From contig BQJV01000191.1 of NCBI GenBank assembly GCA_021604885.1, positions 1 to 6,531 of the forward strand: DNA of 6,531 nucleotides, in the 5' to 3' direction. The translations under genes were made by a program, and so were the position numbers. Below are positions 1 through 4,306 of the stretch, piece after piece. Each line of letters starts with the position of its first letter. The first letter of the stretch is position 1. Below the pieces are notes generated by a model. That model made no database searches, had not been told where the DNA came from, and saw nothing but the letters and a program-made list of their open reading frames with translations. This DNA comes from Acidimicrobiales bacterium (GTDB lineage Bacteria > Actinomycetota > Acidimicrobiia > Acidimicrobiales > Aldehydirespiratoraceae).

Positions 1-1
1 G

Positions 2-1123
2 GTCATCGAGGTCGACTACGACGGGCTCCATGCGGACATGCAGATCGGCGACCGGCTGACGGTCGGCGACGGCGGCGCCGTCCTCGAGATCGCCGAGAAG
101 TCGGTCGACAAGCTGCGCGCCACCGTCGTCTTCGGCGGTCGCCTCCGCGGCCGTCCGGGCATCCATGTGCCGTCGGATCGACTGCAGATGGCCACGCCCA
201 CGCCGGACGACTTCATCGCGCTCGACGCCTTCGTCGACGCCGGTGTCGACATGATCGCCATCAGCTTCGTGCGCTCGGCGCACGACATCCGACGCGTCGG
301 CACCGAGCCACACCCCCGCGGTCCGCTGCTGATCGCGAAGATCGAGACCCGCGCGGCCGTCGACAACCTGCCGGGCATCATCGAGGCCGCCGGGGCGATC
401 ATGGTCGCGCGCGGGGACCTGGGCAACGAGTGCAGCCTCGAGGATCTGCCGCACCTGCAGAAGCAGATCATCCGCGACTGCATCGCCGGCGGTCGACCGG
501 TGATCACCGCCACCCAGATGCTCGAGTCGATGGTCACGAGCCCGGCGCCCACCCGCGCCGAGGCGTCCGACGTCGCCAACGCGGTGTTCGACGGTTCCTC
601 GGCGGTCATGCTGTCCGGCGAGACGGCGATCGGCGCCGACCCGGTCAACGTCGTGCGCACCATGAGCCGCATCGCCCGTCGAGCCGACGAGGAGATGGAC
701 CACGAGGCATGGGCCCAACACCTCGCCGATCTGCGTATGACCGATGAGGCCGCGGGTGCGGCGTCCGTCACCGACGCCATGACCATGGCGACCTGGCGCG
801 CGACACAGGAGCTGGGCGTCGAGCACGTGCTGTGCATCTCCGGCTCGGGTTTCACGGTCCGTTCGATTGCCCGGTTCCGCCCCGAAGCGCAGATCCTCGG
901 CTTCTCGGTCAACGAGGCGACCGTGCAGCAGCTCACGCTGAGTTGGGGCACCACCCCGATGCTGATCGCCGAGCGCGACAGCAACGAGGAGATGGTCAAG
1001 GAGGCCATCCGCCACGCGAAGGCGGAGGGCCACATCCGGTCGGGTGAATCCGTGGCCGTGTTGGCCGGCTCCGACAGCCGCAGCCGGTCGACCAACGTGT
1101 TGCGCATCGAGCGCGTCCCGTAG
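2..1123 (+). CDS. pyk: Pyruvate kinase, 5'-truncated by the window edge
   Basis: This enzyme transfers phosphate from phosphoenolpyruvate to ADP, giving pyruvate and ATP, the last step of glycolysis in the cytoplasm. The reading frame is open from base 2, so the ATG at 38 is internal. About 373 residues remain of the usual 470-490, and the fragment begins inside the B domain. Visible in order: the end of the B domain; the barrel strand ending in IAKIET (catalytic Lys codon 338-340, with the metal-binding Glu two residues on); ARGDLG with its metal-binding Asp; the PK signature ITATQMLESM; PTRAEASDVANAV and VMLSGETA; then the C-terminal effector domain with SGSGFTVRSIARFRP and STNVLRIERV near the end. 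There is no extra PEP-utiliser domain. Compared with common PKs it has IET for IEN, GDLGNE for GDLGVE, and GIHVPSDRL where GVNLPG is usual. These look like lineage variants, since all the catalytic residues visible are present. It ends at TAG, 17 bp before a convergent gene. Confidence 0.96.
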   Translation, partial: VIEVDYDGLHADMQIGDRLTVGDGGAVLEIAEKSVDKLRATVVFGGRLRGRPGIHVPSDRLQMATPTPDDFIALDAFVDAGVDMIAISFVRSAHDIRRVGTEPHPRGPLLIAKIETRAAVDNLPGIIEAAGAIMVARGDLGNECSLEDLPHLQKQIIRDCIAGGRPVITATQMLESMVTSPAPTRAEASDVANAVFDGSSAVMLSGETAIGADPVNVVRTMSRIARRADEEMDHEAWAQHLADLRMTDEAAGAASVTDAMTMATWRATQELGVEHVLCISGSGFTVRSIARFRPEAQILGFSVNEATVQQLTLSWGTTPMLIAERDSNEEMVKEAIRHAKAEGHIRSGESVAVLAGSDSRSRSTNVLRIERVP

Positions 1124-1140
1124 GACGCGACGCCTCGCCG

Positions 1141-1476
1141 CTACGCCTCGACTTCGAGCGAATCGCGGCAGCCGACGTCGCCGTCGCCCAGGCGCACCCG
1201 TACATCCTCGGGGAGCTGCTCCCAGGGCACTTCGACGTCCTGTCCGTAGAGCGAGCACTCGCAGGTGCGGGCGCAGTCCTCGAGATCGGTGCGCTGCACC
1301 CACAGCGACAGGCCGATCCCGGCGAGCAGCAGGAACAGGGACACCTTCAGCACGACCCGTTGCACGAAGCGGATGACGACGTACATCAGGTAGAGCAACA
1401 CGGCGATCACCACCAGGATGATCCACTGGAGCAGTTCCGGATCGAGCCAGTCGGGGAGCGCGGCGAGAAGCACCAT
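1141..1476 (-). CDS. Small two-helix membrane protein with a four-cysteine C-terminal tail
   Basis: I do not recognise the family. The 111-residue product has two hydrophobic segments, about residues 15-38 (LLQWIILVVIAVLLYLMYVV) and 41-60 (VVLKVSLFLLLAGIGLSLWV). They are joined by a short loop with R36, R40 and K44 at its edges. By the positive-inside rule the loop should be cytoplasmic, placing both ends outside. The roughly 50-residue tail is acidic and has four cysteines: C68, C72 and C74 in CARTCEC, and C103. Two disulfides or a metal site are possible if it is extracytoplasmic. Third codon positions are G/C-rich like the neighbours, so it is probably a real gene. It converges on pyruvate kinase and diverges from the DUF3151 gene across 54 bp. 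The start is taken as the ATG at 1476, but a GTG one codon later (1473-1471) lies 6 nt after a TACGAT box and could be the leaderless start. Function unknown. Confidence 0.78.
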   Translation of the reverse strand: MVLLAALPDWLDPELLQWIILVVIAVLLYLMYVVIRFVQRVVLKVSLFLLLAGIGLSLWVQRTDLEDCARTCECSLYGQDVEVPWEQLPEDVRVRLGDGDVGCRDSLEVEA

Positions 1477-1479
1477 GCG

Positions 1480-1485
1480 ATCGTA
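1480..1485 (-). promoter_or_regulatory. Candidate -10 box TACGAT for the small membrane protein
   Basis: Read on the minus strand the hexamer is TACGAT followed by CGC. It ends 3 nt before the ATG and 6 nt before the following GTG codon. The spacing to GTG equals that seen at the two other leaderless candidates in the window. I see no convincing -35. It shares TACNATCG with the boxes at 2543 and 4067. Confidence 0.4.
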
Positions 1486-1518
1486 GAGCGCCGTGCTCGT
1501 CGCCCGGTGACGCCTCGG

Positions 1519-1524
1519 TAGGCT
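1519..1524 (+). promoter_or_regulatory. Candidate leaderless -10 box TAGGCT for the DUF3151 gene
   Basis: TAGGCT fits the actinobacterial TANNNT -10 pattern. It ends exactly 6 nt before the ATG at 1531, so transcription would begin at or next to the start codon and give an mRNA without a 5' leader. No purine-rich ribosome binding site precedes this ATG, which agrees with a leaderless message. No good -35 hexamer is present at 16-18 bp. Confidence 0.5.
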
Positions 1525-1530
1525 CGCGCC

Positions 1531-1956
1531 ATGACCGACGTGAACCTCTACCGCTCCGGCCCGCCCGACACCGTGCTGTCACCCGAACCCGCGGAGGCGG
1601 AAGCTGCGCTCGAGGCCGCGTTGGTCGCGGAGGATCGGATTCCCGCGATCGGCGCCGTCTGCGCCCGATGGCCGACCTTCCTCGCCGCGTGGGCGTCGCT
1701 CGGCGACGCCGTGGACGAACCGGCCCTCGCCTACGCCGCATACCGCACCGGCTATCACCGCGGCCTCGATCGGCTGCGGGCCAGCGGCTGGCGGGGGAGT
1801 GGCTTCGTGCGCTGGAACCATGAGACGAATCGGGGCTTCCTGCGGGCTCTCAGCGGGCTCCAGCAGACCGCGGCGGCGATCGGCGAGACCGACGAGGACG
1901 AGCGATGCGCCCTCTTCCTCAAGCAGCTCGATCCGGACTGGCCCCCCGCCGCGTGA
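1531..1956 (+). CDS. DUF3151 family protein
   Basis: This 141-residue protein belongs to a conserved actinobacterial family of unknown function that includes, from memory, Mycobacterium tuberculosis Rv0360c. The family core is clear: an N-terminal alpha-helical half with AWASLGDA, then the hallmark stretch RTGYHRGLDRLRASGW, then RWNHETNRGFLRALSGL and AAAIGETDEDERCALFLKQL near the end. There is no signal peptide, membrane segment or obvious catalytic motif, and the helical make-up suggests a small soluble cytoplasmic protein. The ATG at 1531 is supported by the family-length N-terminus and by the TAGGCT box 6 nt upstream. The TGA stop overlaps the GTG start of the following mobA-like gene, so the two are probably co-transcribed and translationally coupled. 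What it contributes to that pairing is unknown. Confidence 0.93.
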   Translation: MTDVNLYRSGPPDTVLSPEPAEAEAALEAALVAEDRIPAIGAVCARWPTFLAAWASLGDAVDEPALAYAAYRTGYHRGLDRLRASGWRGSGFVRWNHETNRGFLRALSGLQQTAAAIGETDEDERCALFLKQLDPDWPPAA

Positions 1957-2519
1957 CACGACCGTCACTGGGCGGCGCCGTCCTCGCCGGCGGTACGTCG
2001 TCGCGGATGGGCACCGACAAGGCCCTGATCGAGGTCGACGGACGTACCCTCGTGGCAACGGCGGTCGCGGCGTTGGCCGCAGCCGGCGCGTCACCGGTCG
2101 TCGTGGTGGGTGGCAACCGATCCGCCCTCGAAGCACTCGACCTCACCTGTGTCGACGACCGCTGGCCCGGCGAGGGCCCCCTCGGCGGGATCATCACCGC
2201 GCTCGACTCGATGGACACGGATCTCGTGGCCGTGCTCTCCTGCGACCTCACCGACGCCTCGAGCATCGCTGTTCGATCCGTCATGGGCGCGTTGGGCGAC
2301 GCGGACGTCGCCGTTCCGGTCGTCGAAGGGCAGGCCGAGTGGCTGCACGCGATCTGGCGCCGCGCGGTGCTGCCGACGCTCGAGTCGATGTTCGCTGCGG
2401 GGGTGCGTGCCCCGCGCCACGCCGTTGAACGCCTCCGCGTGGCCCAACTGCTCGACGGTGACCCCTGCTGGTTCCACGACGCCGACCGACCCGAGGATCT
2501 TCCGTCCGACTCCCGGTGA
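1953..2519 (+). CDS. mobA: MobA-like molybdenum cofactor guanylyltransferase
   Basis: Likely attaches GMP from GTP to molybdopterin to make the guanine dinucleotide form of the molybdenum cofactor (cytoplasmic, Mg-dependent). The 188-residue protein begins with the nucleotide-binding loop of this fold, LAGGTSSRMGTDKAL (residues 11-25). GEGPLGGI (74-80) and the metal-binding Asp in SCDL (D98) follow, then WLHAIWRR (130-137) where family members usually have PLHAxYRR, and a terminal DADRPEDL matching the NxNTPEDL element. I chose the GTG at 1953 because the conserved fold starts about 8 residues in. An ATG at 1905 in the same frame would add 16 uncharacteristic residues and overlap the upstream gene by 52 nt. 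GTG overlaps the DUF3151 stop as GTGA. Oddities: SCDLT replaces the usual ACDMP, and Asp replaces the terminal Asn residues. Another NTP transferase of the same fold (for example CofC-like or MocA-like) cannot be excluded. Confidence 0.85.
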   Translation: MTRPSLGGAVLAGGTSSRMGTDKALIEVDGRTLVATAVAALAAAGASPVVVVGGNRSALEALDLTCVDDRWPGEGPLGGIITALDSMDTDLVAVLSCDLTDASSIAVRSVMGALGDADVAVPVVEGQAEWLHAIWRRAVLPTLESMFAAGVRAPRHAVERLRVAQLLDGDPCWFHDADRPEDLPSDSR

Positions 2520-2542
2520 GCCTCACCCGGAGCACAGATGGC

Positions 2543-2548
2543 TACCAT
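2543..2548 (+). promoter_or_regulatory. Candidate leaderless -10 box TACCAT for the rhodanese gene
   Basis: TACCAT ends exactly 6 nt before the ATG at 2555, matching the spacing of the box before the DUF3151 gene. Its surroundings, TGGCTACCATCG, match TGGCTACAATCG at 4064-4075 in 11 of 12 positions. It implies that the rhodanese-rnd pair can be transcribed separately from mobA. No clear -35 is visible. Confidence 0.55.
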
Positions 2549-2554
2549 CGCCCG

Positions 2555-2875
2555 ATGGAGATCCCGGAGATTGGCGTGGACGAACTCGAGCGGCACCTGG
2601 CCGGCGGCGCGCCGGTCTTCGATGTGCGCGAGGACGATGAGTGGGCCACGGCCCACATCGACGGTGCGACGCTCGTCCCGCTCGGCACGGTGCCGGACGA
2701 AATCGACGCGTTCCCCACCGACGCCACGGTCTACGTCATCTGCGCGAAGGGCGGCCGCAGCGCACGCGCCGTGGAGTTCCTCCGGGACCAGGGCGTCGAT
2801 GCCGTGAACGTGACCGGCGGCATGGGGGCCTGGTTGGACTCCGGCAAGCCTGCGATCAGCGGCGCCGGCGGCTGA
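2555..2875 (+). CDS. Single-domain rhodanese-like sulfurtransferase
   Basis: This is a 106-residue single rhodanese domain, the compact GlpE/PspE size class. Such proteins carry sulfane sulfur as a persulfide on an active-site cysteine and pass it to acceptors such as cyanide, thiols or sulfur-carrier proteins. Visible features: FDVREDDEW at 22-30 (the conserved D-x-R of the first half), HIDGATLVPLG at 34-44, the active-site loop CAKGGRS with Cys63, and the terminal VTGGMGAWLDSGKP. There is no signal peptide, so it should be cytoplasmic. I use the ATG at 2555 rather than the in-frame GTG at 2516: the domain begins right after it, the extra 13 residues look non-coding and would overlap mobA, and a TACCAT box sits at leaderless distance. 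RNase D follows 6 bp downstream, suggesting co-transcription. Closeness to mobA hints at a molybdenum cofactor or thiolation role, but this is only guilt by association. Confidence 0.92.
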   Translation: MEIPEIGVDELERHLAGGAPVFDVREDDEWATAHIDGATLVPLGTVPDEIDAFPTDATVYVICAKGGRSARAVEFLRDQGVDAVNVTGGMGAWLDSGKPAISGAGG

Positions 2876-2881
2876 TCGCCC

Positions 2882-4042
2882 GTGAGTGGCTATCGCATCG
2901 TCGACACCGACGCGGGGTTGGCCGAGGTCGTCGACGCCCTCCTCGCCGAACCCCGGTATGCGCTCGACACGGAGTTCCACCGAGAGCGCACGTACTTCCC
3001 GAAGGTCGCGCTCGTGCAGATCGCGTGGCCCGGCGACCTCGTCCTGGTCGATCCGCTCGAGGTGGATCTCGCCCCACTGCGACCGGTGATGGAGTCCGAC
3101 GCGATCGCCGTGCTCCACGCGGCCTCCCAGGATCTCGAAGTCCTCGAGCTGGAGTGCGGCGCCGTACCCAACATCCTGTTCGACACCCAGATCGCCGCCG
3201 GATTCCTCGGCATGTCGACACCGTCGCTCGCCTCGCTGCACGAACGCGAACTGGGCTTCTCGCTTCCCAAGGGGAGCCGGATGACCGATTGGCTCGAACG
3301 ACCGCTCGGCAAGGGCCAGCTCGACTACGCCGCCGCGGATGTCGAACGACTACTCGACATCCACGACCAGCTGCTGGCGCAACTCGAGGAACGCGGCCGG
3401 GTCGGCTGGGCCGCTGACGAGTGCGAGATCATGCGGACCCGCTGGCGCGGTCCGCGTGACCCCGACGAGGCCTGGCGGAAGATCAAGGAAGCGCGACACC
3501 TGAAGGGCAAGCCCCTCACCATCGCTCGCGCCATCGCAGCCTGGCGGGAGCGGCGGGCCGCCGAAATCGACCAACCCGTGCGATTCGTCCTCAGCGACAT
3601 CGCGGTCGTGGGCGTCGCCCAGGCCGCGCCACGCGACATCGACGGACTCGCCAAGGTGCGCGGCGTCGACAAGGGTCTCGCCAAGGGCGTTCTGGGTCCG
3701 GCGATCCTCGAAGCCGTGGCCGACGGCCTCGCCTCCGACTGGCGCCCGCCCCGACTGCCGAAGCGGCCTGCCGACACCCGAGACCTGCGACCTGCGGTCG
3801 CCCTGGTCGCCGCCTGGGTCAACCAGCTCGCCCGCGATCGCGAGCTCGATCCGACCCTGCTCGCGACCCGTGCGGACGTCGAAGCCCTGGTCAGAGGGGA
3901 TGAGGACGCGCGACTCGCGACGGGCTGGCGAGCCGACTTGGCCGGTGGACCGATTCGTCGGCTCGTCGCGGGCGATGCGGCCCTCGCATTCGAGGACGGA
4001 GCCGTCGTTCTCGAAGAACGATCCGGACGACCCGTCTCCTGA
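2882..4042 (+). CDS. rnd: Ribonuclease D (DEDDy 3'-5' exoribonuclease with HRDC domain)
   Basis: Removes nucleotides from RNA 3' ends, classically during tRNA maturation, using two metal ions. The 386-residue length is typical. The three exonuclease motifs are complete: motif I with LDTEF (D29, E31), motif II HAASQDLE (D84), and motif III YAAAD (Y149, D153), so it belongs to the DEDDy class. An HRDC nucleic-acid-binding domain spans about residues 205-285 (LTIARAIAAWRERRAAEID onward). A second HRDC-like segment covers about 300-365 (DPTLLATRADVEALVRG and LATGWRADLAGG), as in bacterial RNase D. The GTG at 2882 puts motif I at the expected distance from the N-terminus. There is only a weak purine stretch (GGCGG, 2867-2871) upstream, so translation probably couples to the rhodanese stop 6 bp away. 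The last residues after the HRDC region are variable and unremarkable. Confidence 0.96.
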   Translation: MSGYRIVDTDAGLAEVVDALLAEPRYALDTEFHRERTYFPKVALVQIAWPGDLVLVDPLEVDLAPLRPVMESDAIAVLHAASQDLEVLELECGAVPNILFDTQIAAGFLGMSTPSLASLHERELGFSLPKGSRMTDWLERPLGKGQLDYAAADVERLLDIHDQLLAQLEERGRVGWAADECEIMRTRWRGPRDPDEAWRKIKEARHLKGKPLTIARAIAAWRERRAAEIDQPVRFVLSDIAVVGVAQAAPRDIDGLAKVRGVDKGLAKGVLGPAILEAVADGLASDWRPPRLPKRPADTRDLRPAVALVAAWVNQLARDRELDPTLLATRADVEALVRGDEDARLATGWRADLAGGPIRRLVAGDAALAFEDGAVVLEERSGRPVS

Positions 4043-4066
4043 CGTGGCGAGTGGCCTGTTCGTGGC

Positions 4067-4072
4067 TACAAT
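4067..4072 (+). promoter_or_regulatory. Candidate -10 box TACAAT for the 61-residue ORF
   Basis: TACAAT is the best -10 match in the window and lies in the 66-bp gap after rnd. Transcription from about 4079 would leave a leader of roughly 30 nt containing GGGAG. No in-frame start codon lies at leaderless distance, so this promoter serves a leadered message, unlike those at 1519 and 2543. No good -35 appears at 16-18 bp. Confidence 0.5.
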
Positions 4073-4095
4073 CGAAGGTCTTGACGTTGTCGAAC

Positions 4096-4100
4096 GGGAG
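4096..4100 (+). promoter_or_regulatory. Ribosome binding site GGGAG before the 61-residue ORF
   Basis: GGGAG lies 8 nt before the GTG at 4109, an ideal Shine-Dalgarno spacing. It supports both the start choice and the reality of this small gene. Confidence 0.6.
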
Positions 4101-4108
4101 CTCATCAG

Positions 4109-4294
4109 GTGAAAAAGGGGCGACACCGGCGGTATGAAGAGGCCCGTGAGCTGAAGCGCTCACACGACGGCGACTTCGACGCCCTCCTGGACAGCTTCAC
4201 GGACGACGACGACGAAGAGCTCAAGCCCGAGCACCTCGCGTGGGCCGACGAGTTCGACGAGACGGCAGGCGACGACGCCGGCAGGGCCGACTGA
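4109..4294 (+). CDS. Small charge-segregated protein of unknown function (61 aa)
   Basis: I do not recognise this protein. The first 18 residues are strongly basic (MKKGRHRRYEEARELKRS). The rest is very acidic, with DDDDEE at about residues 32-37 and many Asp/Glu up to the end. There is no cysteine, signal peptide or membrane segment. The basic head could touch nucleic acid or the ribosome and the acidic tail could mimic or counter it, but that is conjecture. Support for coding: third positions are almost all G or C, a GGGAG site sits 8 nt before the GTG start, and a TACAAT box lies upstream in the gap after rnd. The final TGA falls within an inverted repeat shared with the stop of the convergent CLC gene. 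Confidence 0.75.
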   Translation: MKKGRHRRYEEARELKRSHDGDFDALLDSFTDDDDEELKPEHLAWADEFDETAGDDAGRAD

Positions 4295-4306
4295 TCTGCT
4301 GATCAG
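4291..4306. repeat. Inverted repeat containing both convergent stop codons
   Basis: CTGATC-TGCT-GATCAG is a perfect 6-bp stem with a 4-nt loop. The left arm contains the TGA (4292-4294) of the small ORF. The right arm contains the TGA (4305-4303, minus strand) of the CLC gene. Symmetry makes it available to transcripts from both sides. The stem is short and has no U-rich tail, so it is a weak candidate bidirectional terminator or 3'-end stabiliser. Confidence 0.5.

Noticed and set aside
16..1107. 363-residue open frame on the minus strand
   Set aside because: It lies antisense to pyruvate kinase, which has full family motifs. The product is Ser/Arg/Thr-rich, as expected from an antisense frame in GC-rich DNA.
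1144..1160. Hairpin just downstream of the pyruvate kinase stop as a terminator
   Set aside because: The stem is short with a bulge and tight loop, lies inside the 3' coding end of the convergent gene and has no T-tract. It could be chance in GC-rich sequence.
1919..3241. 440-residue open frame on the minus strand
   Set aside because: Antisense to mobA, the rhodanese and rnd, all confirmed by motifs. Its composition is low-complexity Arg/Gly/Ser/Asp and it shows no domain.
2641..3417. 258-residue plus-strand frame crossing the rhodanese and rnd
   Set aside because: Arg/Gly-rich out-of-frame reading of two recognised genes.
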